In this document: positions 6,763 to 15,928 of the stretch, one piece after another
Position numbering within the stretch: position 1 is the stretch's first letter
Layout: the number at the start of each line of letters is the position of its first letter
Source of the DNA: Acidisphaera sp035272265
GTDB lineage: Bacteria > Pseudomonadota > Alphaproteobacteria > Acetobacterales > Acetobacteraceae
DNA: 17,927 nucleotides
Assembly: GCA_035272265.1 (NCBI GenBank)
Contig: DATEQV010000548.1
Coordinates: forward strand, 1 to 17,927
Direction of reading: 5' to 3'
Notes under the pieces: model-generated
Told to the model about the DNA's origin: nothing
Databases searched by the model: none
What the model saw: the letters and a program-made list of their open reading frames with translations, nothing else
Translations under genes and position numbers: made by a program

Positions 6763-7023
6763 CTACCTGTCGGGCAGGTAGAGCGCGCCGTGTCGGAAGC
6801 TCAGGTAAGGGCTCGAGATCAGCGCGTAGGCGGCGAGCCACAGCACCGTCGCCACGATGGTCGTGATGATGAGCTTGCGGCCCATGCGCGCCCGCTCCGG
6901 CGCGCCGCGCCAGCCGGTGTGCCGGTCGGGGTCGGCCACCGGATGGGTGCCGATCGGCAGCACGGCGAACAGCGCCACCCACCAGATCATCACGTACAGG
7001 ACGGTGCCGGTGAACCAGCCCAT
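6763..7023 (-). CDS. DUF1467 family small membrane protein
   Basis: An 86-residue protein with two membrane segments (about 4-25, VLYVMIWWVALFAVLPIG, and about 49-70, KLIITTIVATVLWLAAYAL) joined by a polar loop containing THPVADPDRHTGWRGAPE. This is the pattern of the DUF1467 family, which in alphaproteobacteria sits beside rnj and proS; its role is unknown. The start ATG overlaps the rnj stop by one base (TGATG), so it is translationally coupled to RNase J. Its last codons and stop form a seven-base-pair hairpin (6763-6781). It appears to be the last gene of the long complex I unit, with a terminator about 190 bases further on. Confidence 0.85.
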   Translation of the reverse strand: MGWFTGTVLYVMIWWVALFAVLPIGTHPVADPDRHTGWRGAPERARMGRKLIITTIVATVLWLAAYALISSPYLSFRHGALYLPDR

Positions 7024-8669
7024 CAGACACGCAGCAGATGCACGTCGACCAGCGGGCGTTTCTGCAGGCGCCGGCCGAGCGCGCGGCGCAGCGCGGTCTT
7101 CGCCGCCTCGCGCAAGGCCGCATCGTCGCGGCGCAACGGCGCGGGCAGGTCCTCCACCGTCTCCGCCAGCTCCTCGGCCAGACGCTCGGTTTCCGGATCG
7201 TCGGGTTCGAGCAGACCGGGCGCGGACAGGCGCGCGCGCCCGCGCACGCGACCGGCTTCGTCCACGGCGATGCTGGCGACCGCCACGCCGTTGAACAACA
7301 TGCGCCGCCGCGCCGACAGCACGCCGCCGTCGAGCGGCACCAGCCGCGCCCCGTCCAGCACCAGCCGCCCGACCGGCGCGCTGTCCACCACCTCCGGCGT
7401 GCCGGGAGACAGACGCAGGATATCGCCATCCTCCAGCATCACTGGCGTGATGCCCGCCTCCCGCGCCAGCGCCGCGTGCGCCGCCATGTGCCGCCATTCG
7501 CCGTGCACCGGCACCGCAAAACGCGGTCGCACCAGCGCATACAGCCGGCGCAGTTCGTCGCGCGCGGGATGGCCGGAGACGTGGATCATGTGATCCACGT
7601 CCGTCATCAGACGCACGCCGCGGCGGACCAGATTGTCCTGCACGGTGTAGATCGCGCGCTCGTTGCCGGGGATCACGCGCGACGAGAAGATGACGGTGTC
7701 GCCCTCGCCGAGGGCGATGTTCGGATGGTTGTCGATCCCGATGCGCGCCAGCGCCGAGCGGCGCTCGCCCTGGCTGCCGGTGACGATCAGCAGCAGGTTG
7801 TCGTCGGGGATGTCGCCGGCGTCGTCCTCGGAGACGAACTCCGGCACGCCGCGCAGGTAGCCGCACTCGCGCGCCGCAGCGACCGCGTTGCGCAGGCTGC
7901 GGCCGACGAGCGCCACGCTGCGGTCGGCATCGCGCCCGGCGAGCGCGATGCTCTCCAGCCGCGCGATGTTGCTGGCGAAGCACGTCACCGCCACACGGCC
8001 GCGCAGGTCGCGCACCAGCGCCGACAGGCTGAGACGCACCTCGGCCTCCGAGCCGGACGTGCCTTCGACCATCGCGTTCGTCGAATCGCACACCATCGCC
8101 AGCACGCCGGCGTCGCCCAGCGCCGCGAGCCCGGCCTCGTCGGTGGGCGGCCCGATCAGCGGATCGGGATCGAGCTTCCAGTCGCCGGTGTGCAGCACCG
8201 TGCCCTGCGGCGTAGTGATCGCCAGCGCCTGCGCCTCCGGCGTGGAGTGCGCCATGCGGTAGAAGCGCAGCCGGAAGGGCGGCAGGTCGAGCGCGCCGCC
8301 CGGCTGGAACACGGTCAGCTTCACCTGTCCGAGCAGGCCGGTCTCGGTCAGCTTGCGGCGCAGCACGGCGGCGGCGAACGGGGTGGCGAAGACCGGGCAT
8401 TTCAGCTGCGGCCACAGCCACGCCACCGCGCCGATATGGTCCTCGTGCGCGTGGGTGATGACGAGGCCGACGAGCCGGTCGCGGCGTTCGGCGATGTAGC
8501 CCGGGTCGGGCATCATCACGTCGACCTCGGGGTTCTCGGCGCCCCCGAAGCCGATGCCGCAATCGATCGCGAGCCAGCGCCCGCCGCACCGGTAGAGGTT
8601 GAGATTCATGCCGATCTCGCCCGTCCCGCCCAAGGGCAGGAAGGCCAGATCGCCGTCCTGAGAAGTCAT
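7023..8669 (-). CDS. rnj: Ribonuclease J
   Basis: A metallo-beta-lactamase/beta-CASP ribonuclease with 5'-to-3' exo- and endonuclease activity in mRNA decay and rRNA processing in the cytoplasm; 548 residues, usual for the family. Visible: LPLGGTGEIGMNLNLY (11-26), zinc motif HAHEDH (His73, His75, Asp77, His78), His141 in HSTPEA, HTGDWKLD with Asp163, CDSTNAM (194-200), the beta-CASP domain with VTGSQGE (297-303), HVSGHPARDELRRL (363-376) and VPVHGEWRHM (387-396). The HSTPEA segment differs from the more usual HSIPD. A C-terminal domain follows from about 450, rich in acidic and Arg residues. The gene lies seven bases after coaX and overlaps the next gene by one base. E. coli lacks RNase J; its presence here fits alphaproteobacteria. 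Confidence 0.95.
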   Translation of the reverse strand: MTSQDGDLAFLPLGGTGEIGMNLNLYRCGGRWLAIDCGIGFGGAENPEVDVMMPDPGYIAERRDRLVGLVITHAHEDHIGAVAWLWPQLKCPVFATPFAAAVLRRKLTETGLLGQVKLTVFQPGGALDLPPFRLRFYRMAHSTPEAQALAITTPQGTVLHTGDWKLDPDPLIGPPTDEAGLAALGDAGVLAMVCDSTNAMVEGTSGSEAEVRLSLSALVRDLRGRVAVTCFASNIARLESIALAGRDADRSVALVGRSLRNAVAAARECGYLRGVPEFVSEDDAGDIPDDNLLLIVTGSQGERRSALARIGIDNHPNIALGEGDTVIFSSRVIPGNERAIYTVQDNLVRRGVRLMTDVDHMIHVSGHPARDELRRLYALVRPRFAVPVHGEWRHMAAHAALAREAGITPVMLEDGDILRLSPGTPEVVDSAPVGRLVLDGARLVPLDGGVLSARRRMLFNGVAVASIAVDEAGRVRGRARLSAPGLLEPDDPETERLAEELAETVEDLPAPLRRDDAALREAAKTALRRALGRRLQKRPLVDVHLLRV

Positions 8670-8676
8670 GGTGTGT

Positions 8677-9486
8677 TCAGTCGCCTTCGATCATGCGCGC
8701 GCTTGCGCGGCTCAACTTGGGGACGGGATTGCGTTGGGCCAACAGGCGCAGCCCGTCCAGTGTCAAATCAGGGTCAATGTGCTCGATGATGGGTGTCGCC
8801 TCGGCGAACAGCGGTGCGAGGCCGCCGGTCGCCACCACGGTCAACGCGAGCCCGCTCTCGGCCCGGATGCGCGACACGAGGCCCTCGATCAGACCGACAT
8901 AGCCCCAGTAGATGCCGGACTGCATGGCCGGCACCGTCGAGCGGCCGATCACGACGGACGGGCGGCCGATGCCGATGCGCGGCAGGCGGGCAGCGGCCTG
9001 GTGCAGCGCCTCGATGGACAGGTTGATGCCGGGCGCGATCGCGCCGCCGAGATAGGCGCCCTCGCCATCCACCACGTCGAACGTCGTCGCCGTGCCGAAG
9101 TCGACCACCAGCAGCGGGCCGCCGTAGCGCCAGTGCCCGGCGAGCGCGTTGAGCAGGCGGTCGGCGCCGACCTCGGCCGGCTGGTCGACCTTGATCTCGA
9201 AGCCCCAGTGAACGGTCGAGCGGGCGATCAGCGGTTCGACGTCGAACCAGTCCCGCGACAGCCGGCGCAGGTGATACAGCGCCGCAGGCACCACGGTGCC
9301 GATCACCACGCGGTCGACGTCGGTGCGCCGGATGCCGGTGTGCTGCAGCAGGGCGAGCAGCCAGACGGCGTATTCGTCCGACGTGCGCTGCGGCTCGGTC
9401 TTGATGCGCCAGACGCCGCGCCAGACATGCTCGTCGTGCACGGCGAACACCACGTTGGTGTTGCCTGCATCGACGACCAGCAGCAT
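8677..9486 (-). CDS. coaX: Type III pantothenate kinase
   Basis: Phosphorylates pantothenate, the first step of coenzyme A synthesis, in the cytoplasm; 269 residues. CoaX marks are visible: the phosphate-binding start [13 protein letters not shown] (4-16, Asp6), IGTVVP (62-67), the pantothenate-binding GADRLLNAL (107-115), [11 protein letters not shown] (129-139), GGAIAPG (147-153) and VVATGGLA (217-224). CoaX enzymes typically need a monovalent cation and are not feedback-inhibited by CoA. The start is seven bases after the nuoN stop, without a clear Shine-Dalgarno site, so translation is probably coupled. Many relatives have birA between nuoN and coaX, which is missing here. Confidence 0.95.
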   Translation of the reverse strand: MLLVVDAGNTNVVFAVHDEHVWRGVWRIKTEPQRTSDEYAVWLLALLQHTGIRRTDVDRVVIGTVVPAALYHLRRLSRDWFDVEPLIARSTVHWGFEIKVDQPAEVGADRLLNALAGHWRYGGPLLVVDFGTATTFDVVDGEGAYLGGAIAPGINLSIEALHQAAARLPRIGIGRPSVVIGRSTVPAMQSGIYWGYVGLIEGLVSRIRAESGLALTVVATGGLAPLFAEATPIIEHIDPDLTLDGLRLLAQRNPVPKLSRASARMIEGD

Positions 9487-9493
9487 CGGAGGC

Positions 9494-10918
9494 TCAGCCG
9501 AACAGGGCGTGCGACGCCGCCTGCGCGGCGCCGACGATCGGTGCGGGGATGATGAAGAACGCCGCCGTCACGACAGCGCCGAAGGCGGCGACGAAGGACA
9601 GGCTGGCGGGGCGCGCGTCGAACGGCGCCTCCGCCTGGTCGAAATACATCACCTTGATGACGCGCAGGTAGTAGTAGGCGCCCACCACGCTGGTCAGCAC
9701 GCCGATGATCGCCAGCGTCCAGAAACCCGCCTTCACCGCGGCGAGGAAGACGTAGAACTTGCCGAAGAAGCCGGACAGCGGCGGGATGCCGGCCATGCTG
9801 AACATGAAGATCGCCAGCATCATCGCCAGCGCGCCGTCGTTGCGCGCCAGCCCCGCCAGATCGGCGATCTTCTCCAGCGACCGCCCGCGCCGCTTCATCG
9901 CGATGATGCAGGCAAACACGCCGGCGCTCATGAAGATGTAGGTGACCAGGTAGATCAGCACGCCGCGGATGCCGTCCTCGGTGCCGACGGCCAGCCCGAC
10001 CAGCGCGTAGCCCATGTGGCTGATGGAGGAATACGCCATCAGCCGCTTGATGTTGCGCTGCGCGATGGCGGCGAGCGCGCCGAGGATCATCGAGACGATC
10101 GAGATGATCTCGATGATCAGATACCACTCCGGCGAGAGGTGCGCGTAGGGCACGACCATCACCCGCAGCAGCAGAGCCACGGCCGCCACCTTCGGCGCGG
10201 TGCTCATGAACGCGGTGACCGGCGTGGGCGCGCCTTCGTAGACGTCGGGCGTCCACATGTGGAACGGCGCGGCCGACATCTTGAAGGCGAGCCCGGCGAT
10301 GACGAACACCACGCCCACCACCAGCCCGGCCGACGCGCCCGACGGATTGGCGAACAGCGTCTGGATGGCGGAGAAGTCCATCGTGCCGGAGAAGCCGTAA
10401 GTCAGCGAGATGCCGTACAGCAGCAGGCCCGAGGCGAGCGCCCCGAGCACGAAATACTTGAGGCCCGCTTCGGACGAGCGCAGCTCGTCGCGCGCGAACG
10501 CCGCCAGCACGTACATCGGCAGCGAGTGCAGTTCGAGACCCAGATACAGGGTCATCATGTTGGTCGCCGACACCATGACCATCATGCCGACGATGGACAG
10601 CAACATCAGCACAGGGTACTCGAACCGCGCGATCCGGTTTTCCCGGTTGTAGTCGAGCGCGCTGATCAGCGCGAGCGCGCCGCCGGCGAGGATCAGCAGC
10701 TTGGACAGCGCCGCAAACGCATCGACGGTGAACTGCCCGTTGTAGCCGCGCCCGGCGTCGGTGCCGACGACCAGGATCGCGCCCACCAGCATCGCGCCGA
10801 GCGAGAGCATGCTGCACAGGAAAAAGTTGTCGCTGCCGCGGCGGAAGACGCCGAACATCAAGATCGCCATCGCCAGGCAGGCGACGACGATCTCGGGGAT
10901 GGCGAGCGTCCAGTTCAT
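9494..10918 (-). CDS. nuoN: NADH-quinone oxidoreductase subunit N
   Basis: A membrane-arm antiporter-like subunit of complex I that takes part in proton translocation; 474 residues, usual length, with about 14 hydrophobic segments. The start ATG 10918 overlaps the nuoM stop (ATGA). The frame continues open upstream through nuoM, but the family N-terminus [13 protein letters not shown] fixes the start. Visible: [19 protein letters not shown] with the conserved Glu129, [20 protein letters not shown], and [20 protein letters not shown] with the conserved Lys, then [20 protein letters not shown]. It ends ASHALFG before a TGA. The gene is last of the nuo set. Confidence 0.95.
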   Translation of the reverse strand: MNWTLAIPEIVVACLAMAILMFGVFRRGSDNFFLCSMLSLGAMLVGAILVVGTDAGRGYNGQFTVDAFAALSKLLILAGGALALISALDYNRENRIARFEYPVLMLLSIVGMMVMVSATNMMTLYLGLELHSLPMYVLAAFARDELRSSEAGLKYFVLGALASGLLLYGISLTYGFSGTMDFSAIQTLFANPSGASAGLVVGVVFVIAGLAFKMSAAPFHMWTPDVYEGAPTPVTAFMSTAPKVAAVALLLRVMVVPYAHLSPEWYLIIEIISIVSMILGALAAIAQRNIKRLMAYSSISHMGYALVGLAVGTEDGIRGVLIYLVTYIFMSAGVFACIIAMKRRGRSLEKIADLAGLARNDGALAMMLAIFMFSMAGIPPLSGFFGKFYVFLAAVKAGFWTLAIIGVLTSVVGAYYYLRVIKVMYFDQAEAPFDARPASLSFVAAFGAVVTAAFFIIPAPIVGAAQAASHALFG

Positions 10919-12459
10919 GGTGCGGCCTGCCCCAGTGATGCCGGTTGGAGTTCTGCCTGTTTGACTTGGGTGGCGAGTGCGGCCGTGTGGGCCTGCGCCA
11001 TGTGGGCGACCGAGGCTTCGAAGAAGCTGGTGAAGTTGGTCGGGAAGATGCCCAGCCAGAAGGTCAGTGCCACGAGCGGCGCGAAGGTCAGCACCTCGCG
11101 CGGCGACAGGTCGAGGATCGTCTTCAGGTCGGCGTGCACGATCGTGCCGAACATCACCCGGCGGTACAGATACAGCATGTACATCACGCCCAGGATCATC
11201 CCCATCCCGCCGAGCAGAGACAGCCAGAAGTTCACCTGCAGCGAACCGACGATGACCAGGAACTCGCCGACGAAGCCGGACGTCGCCGGCAGCCCGATGG
11301 CCGCCAGGGTGAAGATCATGAACACCAGCGCATAGCGCGGCATGCGGTCGGCCAGGCCGCCGTAGCGGGCGATCTCGCGCGAGTGGATGCGGTCGTAGAC
11401 GACGCCCACGACGAGGAACAGCGCGCTGGAGACGATGCCGTGGCTGAGCATCTGGAACATCGCGCCGTCGATGCCCTGCACGTTGAAGGTGAAGATGCCG
11501 ATCGTCACCACGCCCATGTGGGCGACGGAGGAGTAGGCGATCAGCTTCTTCATGTCCTCCTGCGCGAAGGCGACGTAGGACGTGTAGATCACGGCCACGA
11601 CCGACAGCGTGAAGATCAGCGGCGCGAAATAGGCCGAGGCGTTCGGCAGCATCGGCAGCGAGAAGCGCAGGAACCCGTAGCCGCCGATCTTCAGCAGCAC
11701 GCCGGCCAGGATCACCGAGCCCGCGGTCGGCGCCTCGACATGCGCGTCCGGCAGCCAGGTGTGCACCGGCCACATCGGCACCTTCACCGCGAACGAGGCG
11801 AGGAAGGCGAGGAACAGCCAGATCTGCATGTGCGCCGGGAACGGCGTCTTCAGCAGCACCTCGATATCGGTGGTGCCGGCGGTGTACCACATCATCAGCA
11901 GCGCCAGCAGCAGCAGCACCGAACCGGTCAGCGTGTAGAGGAAGAACTTCAGCGCCGCATAGACGCGCCGCGGCCCGCCCCACACCCCGATGATCAGGTA
12001 CATCGGGATCAGCACGCCTTCGAAGAACATGTAGAAGACGACGAAGTCGAGCGCGCAGAACGTGCCGATCATCATCGTCTCGAGGATCAGGAACGCGATC
12101 ATGAACTCGCGCACGCGGACGTGGATCGCCTCCCACGCCGAGAGGATGCAGATCGGCGTCAGCACCGTCGTCAGCAGCACGAACAGCACCGAGATGCCGT
12201 CCACGCCCATCTTGTAGCCGATGTGATACTCCGGCAGCCACGTTGCGCTCTCGACGAACTGGAAGCCGGGGTCGGCCTTGTCGAAGCGCACGAACAGGAT
12301 CAGCGACAGCACCAGCACGATCAGGCTGGTCCACAGCGCCGTCCAGCGCGCGTTGGACGCGACGGTTTCCTCGTCGCCGCGCACGAACATGATCACGGCG
12401 CAGCCGACCAGCGGCAGCCACGTGATGAGCGAAAGCAGGGGGAAGCCGGCGGCGTTCAT
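10915..12459 (-). CDS. nuoM: NADH-quinone oxidoreductase subunit M
   Basis: An antiporter-like proton-pumping subunit of the complex I membrane arm; 514 residues. Visible: FYMFFEGVLIPMYLIIGVWG (Glu147 in the conserved FFE motif), KVPMWPVHTWLPDAHVEAPT with the key Lys and the His-Trp-Leu-Pro run, VILAGVLLKIGGYGFLRFSL, KKLIAYSSVAHMGVVTIGI, and FVGEFLVIVGS. About 14 membrane segments; the last 20 residues are polar ([15 protein letters not shown]). The start ATG 12459 is seven bases downstream of the nuoL stop; the stop overlaps nuoN by four bases. Confidence 0.96.
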   Translation of the reverse strand: MNAAGFPLLSLITWLPLVGCAVIMFVRGDEETVASNARWTALWTSLIVLVLSLILFVRFDKADPGFQFVESATWLPEYHIGYKMGVDGISVLFVLLTTVLTPICILSAWEAIHVRVREFMIAFLILETMMIGTFCALDFVVFYMFFEGVLIPMYLIIGVWGGPRRVYAALKFFLYTLTGSVLLLLALLMMWYTAGTTDIEVLLKTPFPAHMQIWLFLAFLASFAVKVPMWPVHTWLPDAHVEAPTAGSVILAGVLLKIGGYGFLRFSLPMLPNASAYFAPLIFTLSVVAVIYTSYVAFAQEDMKKLIAYSSVAHMGVVTIGIFTFNVQGIDGAMFQMLSHGIVSSALFLVVGVVYDRIHSREIARYGGLADRMPRYALVFMIFTLAAIGLPATSGFVGEFLVIVGSLQVNFWLSLLGGMGMILGVMYMLYLYRRVMFGTIVHADLKTILDLSPREVLTFAPLVALTFWLGIFPTNFTSFFEASVAHMAQAHTAALATQVKQAELQPASLGQAAP

Positions 12460-12466
12460 CGTCGGA

Positions 12467-14401
12467 TCACCGGAGCAACAGGAAGATACTGAGCAGCACG
12501 ACCACGCCGATCAGCATCACGAAGGCATAGACGGCGATCGAGCCGGTCTGGATGCGCGACGCCACCTCCGACCCGTCGACCGCAAGCAGGGCAAGGCCGT
12601 TCGGCACGCCGTCGATGACGGTCGCGTCGCCCACCTTCCACAGCATGCGCGAGCCGCGGATCGTCGGGCGGACGAAGATGCGGTCATACAGCTCGTCGAA
12701 ATACCACTTGTTGAGCAGGAACAGGTAGATCGGCCGGAACTGCTGCGCGAGCCGCACCGGGATGCCGGGGCGGAACATGTAGAACACGTACGCCATCGCG
12801 ATGCCGGCCAGGCCGAACACCGTCGGCGCCAACCCGACCCACCCGGGCAGCTCTTCCATGCGCGCCAGCACGTGGTTGTCGGCGCCGTTGTAGATCGCGC
12901 CGTTCCAGAAGTGCTCCCAGCCTTCGCCGATGAACGCATGGTGGAACACCATGCCGGTCAGCAGCGCGCCGAGCGACAGCACCACCAGCGGGCCGAGCAT
13001 CACCCACGGGCTTTCGTGCACATGCTCCATCGCGTGACGGTCCGCGCGCGGCGCGCCGTGGAACGTCATGATCAGCAGGCGCCACGAATAGAACGCGGTG
13101 AGGAAGGCGGCCACCAGCGTGCAAATGAAGCCGTAGTAGCCGATCGAGGTGCCGGCCGCGTACGCCGCTTCCAGGATGGCGTCCTTCGAGTAGTAGCCCG
13201 CGAACGGGAAGATGCCGCCGAGCGCCAAGTTGCCGACCCACATGACCGTGTAGGTGATCGGGATCAGCCGCCACAGGCCGCCCATCTTGCGCATGTCCTG
13301 CTCGCCGCTCATCGCGTGGATCACGCTGCCCGCGGCCATGAACAGCAGCGCCTTGAAGAAGGCGTGCGTGAACAGATGGAAGATCGAGGCCTGGTATGCG
13401 CCCACGCCGGCGGCGACGAACATGTAGCCGAGCTGCGAGCAGGTCGAATACGCGATCACCCGCTTGATGTCGTTCTGCGCGCACGCGATCGTGGCGGCGA
13501 ACAGCGCGGTCGAGGCGCCGATGAACACGACGAAGCTCAGCGCGACCGGCGCGTTCTCCATCAGCGGCGACATGCGCGCCATCAGGAACACGCCCGCCGT
13601 CACCATCGTCGCCGCACGGATCAGCGCGGAGACCGGCGTGGGGCCTTCCATCGCGTCGGGCAGCCACACGTGCAGACCAAGCTGCGCGGACTTGCCCATC
13701 GCCCCGAAGAACAGCAGGAAGCCTATCACCTCGAACGCGCGGTAGTCGCCGCCGATGATGTGATACAAGTCTCCCTTGTGCGCATCGATCGCGCCGAAGA
13801 TGACCGGGAATTCGATCGAGCCGAACTTGAAGAACACCAGCGCGATGCCGACCGCGAAAGCGAGGTCGCCGACACGGTTGACGACGAACGCCTTGATCGC
13901 CGCGGCGCACGCGGCCGGCCGGTCGTACCAGTAGCCGATGAGCAGGTAGCTCATCAGGCCGACGCCTTCCCAACCGAAGAACAGCTGCGCCAGGTTGTTC
14001 GCCGTCACCAGCATCAGCATCGCGAAGGTGAACAGCGAGATGTAGCTGAAGAAGCGGAAGCGCGAGCCGTCCGCCTCATGCTCCATGTAGCCGATGCTGT
14101 AGACGTGGATCAGCATGGAGACGAAGGTCACCATGCCGACCATCACGGCCGACAGCGTGTCCATCCGCAGCGCCCAGTCGACATGCAGGCCGCCCGACTC
14201 GATCCAGCGGCCGAGGTCGATCGTGCCGTCGCCGGCGCCGTTGAAGCCGATGGCGAAGAAGCTCCAGACGCCGCAGAACGCCGCGACGAGCATGCACAGG
14301 ATGCTGAAGGACGACGCGGCACGGTCGCCGATCGCGCGGCCGAGCAGGCCCGAGACCAGCGCGCCCAGCAGCGGCGCGAAAACGGCGATGACGAAGATCA
14401 C
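12467..14401 (-). CDS. nuoL: NADH-quinone oxidoreductase subunit L
   Basis: The distal antiporter-like subunit of complex I, 644 residues, with the long lateral helix expected at the C-terminal end. It starts with GTG at 14401, two bases after the nuoK stop; the N-terminus IFVIAVFAPLLGALVSGLLG fits the family. Visible: FFGWEGVGLMSYLLIGYWYD (Glu145), AFVVNRVGDLAFAVGIAL, QLGLHVWLPDAMEGPTPVSA, DIKRVIAYSTCSQLGYMFVA and FTHAFFKALLFMAAGSVIHA, then a C-terminal membrane helix (YAFVMLIGVVVLLSIFLLLR). All conserved elements for proton transfer appear present. Confidence 0.96.
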   Translation of the reverse strand: MIFVIAVFAPLLGALVSGLLGRAIGDRAASSFSILCMLVAAFCGVWSFFAIGFNGAGDGTIDLGRWIESGGLHVDWALRMDTLSAVMVGMVTFVSMLIHVYSIGYMEHEADGSRFRFFSYISLFTFAMLMLVTANNLAQLFFGWEGVGLMSYLLIGYWYDRPAACAAAIKAFVVNRVGDLAFAVGIALVFFKFGSIEFPVIFGAIDAHKGDLYHIIGGDYRAFEVIGFLLFFGAMGKSAQLGLHVWLPDAMEGPTPVSALIRAATMVTAGVFLMARMSPLMENAPVALSFVVFIGASTALFAATIACAQNDIKRVIAYSTCSQLGYMFVAAGVGAYQASIFHLFTHAFFKALLFMAAGSVIHAMSGEQDMRKMGGLWRLIPITYTVMWVGNLALGGIFPFAGYYSKDAILEAAYAAGTSIGYYGFICTLVAAFLTAFYSWRLLIMTFHGAPRADRHAMEHVHESPWVMLGPLVVLSLGALLTGMVFHHAFIGEGWEHFWNGAIYNGADNHVLARMEELPGWVGLAPTVFGLAGIAMAYVFYMFRPGIPVRLAQQFRPIYLFLLNKWYFDELYDRIFVRPTIRGSRMLWKVGDATVIDGVPNGLALLAVDGSEVASRIQTGSIAVYAFVMLIGVVVLLSIFLLLR

Positions 14402-14403
14402 GT

Positions 14404-14712
14404 TCAGCCCTTCATCAGGTTGACGTCCTCGACCTGGATCGAGCCGCGGTTGCGGAAGTAGATGACGACGATGGCAAGCCCGATTGCCGCCTCGGCCGCG
14501 GCGACGGTGAGCACGAACAGCGCGAACACCTGCCCGGCCATGTCGCCGAGGGCGGCGGAGAACGCGACGAGGTTGATGTTCACCGCGAGCAGGATCAGCT
14601 CGATCGACATCAGGATGATGATGACGTTCTTGCGGTTGAGGAAGATCCCGAACACGCCGAGCACCAGCAGGATCGCCGCGACCACCAGGTAGTGCGTCAG
14701 GCCGACCGCCAT
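14404..14712 (-). CDS. nuoK: NADH-quinone oxidoreductase subunit K
   Basis: A small complex I membrane subunit of 102 residues with three membrane helices. The two acidic residues needed for proton transfer are visible as Glu38 ([16 protein letters not shown]) and Glu74 ([15 protein letters not shown]), corresponding to Glu36 and Glu72 of E. coli NuoK. The frame is open further upstream inside nuoJ; ATG 14712 is chosen because [19 protein letters not shown] is the family N-terminus, and it lies one base after the nuoJ stop. It is followed two bases later by nuoL. Confidence 0.95.
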   Translation of the reverse strand: MAVGLTHYLVVAAILLVLGVFGIFLNRKNVIIILMSIELILLAVNINLVAFSAALGDMAGQVFALFVLTVAAAEAAIGLAIVVIYFRNRGSIQVEDVNLMKG

Positions 14713-14713
14713 C

Positions 14714-15415
14714 TCAGTGCCCCCCATGCCCGGCGCCATGCCCGTGGCCGTCGCCGCTGGCGTGCTCGAGTTCCGCGAGCTCCGCGGGCGACGGCGGCAC
14801 CGTGATGTCGCGCGTGCCCAGGCCGAGGCCGACATGCATCATGGCGATCGTCTCGGTCTTGCTGCGCGCGTGCTGCACGCCGACGTCCTGGTGCAGCGAC
14901 GTGCGCCGGTCGCGCAGGGTCAGCACGATCGCGCCGATCATGGCGACGAACAGGATCAGCCCCGCCGCCTGGAACAGGAAGATGTAATCGGTGTACAGCA
15001 CGCGCCCGAGCGCGTCGGTGTTGCTCAGCGCCGCCGGGGTGGGCGACAGGCGCAACGCCGCGGAGTTCGGCGCGAGCGTCCAGCCGCCGACGATCGTCAC
15101 CAGCTCGATCAGCAGCACCGCGCCGATGGTGGCCCCGATCGGCAGGTAGCGCTGGAAGCGCGAGCGCAGCTCGGCGAAGTCGATGTCCAGCATCATCACG
15201 ACGAACAGGAACAGCACCGCGACCGCACCGACATAGACGATCAGCAGGATCATCGCGAGGAACTCGGCACCTGCGAGCACGAACAGCCCGGCGGCGTTGA
15301 AGAACGCCAGGATCAGGAACAGCACCGAGTGAACGGGATTGCGCGAGCTGACCACCGCCGCGGCGGAGATCAGCAGCACCGCCGAGACGATGTAGAAGTA
15401 GATCGTGGCGATCAT
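14714..15415 (-). CDS. nuoJ: NADH-quinone oxidoreductase subunit J with long His-rich tail
   Basis: A complex I membrane subunit with five predicted helices near the quinone/proton coupling channel; 233 residues, longer than the 184 of E. coli. Visible: [20 protein letters not shown], the conserved [20 protein letters not shown] with the TM3 Tyr-Val-Gly, and the last helix [19 protein letters not shown] (about residues 160-180). After the last helix, about 50 extra residues end in [16 protein letters not shown], which could bind metal but has no known complex I role. ATG 15415 overlaps the nuoI stop (ATGA), so the two are coupled. Confidence 0.94.
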   Translation of the reverse strand: MIATIYFYIVSAVLLISAAAVVSSRNPVHSVLFLILAFFNAAGLFVLAGAEFLAMILLIVYVGAVAVLFLFVVMMLDIDFAELRSRFQRYLPIGATIGAVLLIELVTIVGGWTLAPNSAALRLSPTPAALSNTDALGRVLYTDYIFLFQAAGLILFVAMIGAIVLTLRDRRTSLHQDVGVQHARSKTETIAMMHVGLGLGTRDITVPPSPAELAELEHASGDGHGHGAGHGGH

Positions 15416-15900
15416 CGGTAGGGCGCGTCCAGCTCGAGCCTGCGAGAGAGCTCGGACTCCCACATGTCGCCGTTCGCGAGCAGCTTGTCCTTGTTGTACA
15501 TCAGCTCCTCGCGGGTCTCGGTGGCGAACTCGAAGTTCGGCCCCTCGACGATGGCGTCCACCGGGCAGGCCTCTTCGCACAGGCCGCAGTAGATGCACTT
15601 CGTCATGTCGATGTCGTAGCGCGTGGTGCGGCGCGATCCGTCGTCGCGCGGCTCCGCCTCGATGGTGATCGCCTGGGCGGGGCAGATCGCCTCGCACAGC
15701 TTGCAGGCGATGCAGCGCTCCTCGCCGTTCGGGTAGCGGCGCAGCGCGTGCTCGCCCTTGAAGCGCGGGCTGATCGGGTTCTTCTCGTACGGGTAGTTCA
15801 CGGTCGCCTTGGGCCGGAACATGTAGCGGAACGTCAGCGCCATTCCGGTGACCAGTTCCTTGAGCAGGAAGCTGCCGGCCGTGCGATCGATGAAAGCCAT
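15412..15900 (-). CDS. nuoI: NADH-quinone oxidoreductase subunit I
   Basis: The peripheral-arm subunit carrying two 4Fe-4S clusters (N6a and N6b) that pass electrons toward cluster N2; 162 residues. Both ferredoxin motifs are complete: [12 protein letters not shown] (Cys63, 66, 69, 73) and [12 protein letters not shown] (Cys102, 105, 108, 112). The N-terminal amphipathic part ([18 protein letters not shown]) and the C-terminal [17 protein letters not shown] are typical of the alphaproteobacterial/mitochondrial TYKY type. GGAGG lies eight bases before the ATG. Confidence 0.97.
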   Translation of the reverse strand: MAFIDRTAGSFLLKELVTGMALTFRYMFRPKATVNYPYEKNPISPRFKGEHALRRYPNGEERCIACKLCEAICPAQAITIEAEPRDDGSRRTTRYDIDMTKCIYCGLCEEACPVDAIVEGPNFEFATETREELMYNKDKLLANGDMWESELSRRLELDAPYR

Positions 15901-15908
15901 CAGACGAC

Positions 15909-15913
15909 CCTCC
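15909..15913 (-). promoter_or_regulatory. Ribosome binding site of nuoI
   Basis: GGAGG on the minus strand, eight bases upstream of the nuoI ATG, in the 28-base gap after nuoH. This is the widest gap inside the nuo run and the only one with a full Shine-Dalgarno core. Confidence 0.6.
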
Positions 15914-15928
15914 GCGCGCTCATGCCGC

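Noticed and set aside
7038..8789. 583-codon plus-strand frame opposite rnj
   Set aside because: Antisense shadow of RNase J, which has all its catalytic motifs on the other strand.
9494..12421. A 975-codon minus-strand open frame covering nuoN and most of nuoM
   Set aside because: Only the last 474 codons are NuoN; the upstream part is the out-of-frame shadow of nuoM, open because stops are rare at this GC content.
10945..14461. Long plus-strand open frames (515 and 727 codons) opposite nuoM and nuoL
   Set aside because: His/Asp/Arg/Gln-rich antisense shadows of membrane-protein genes with no family resemblance.
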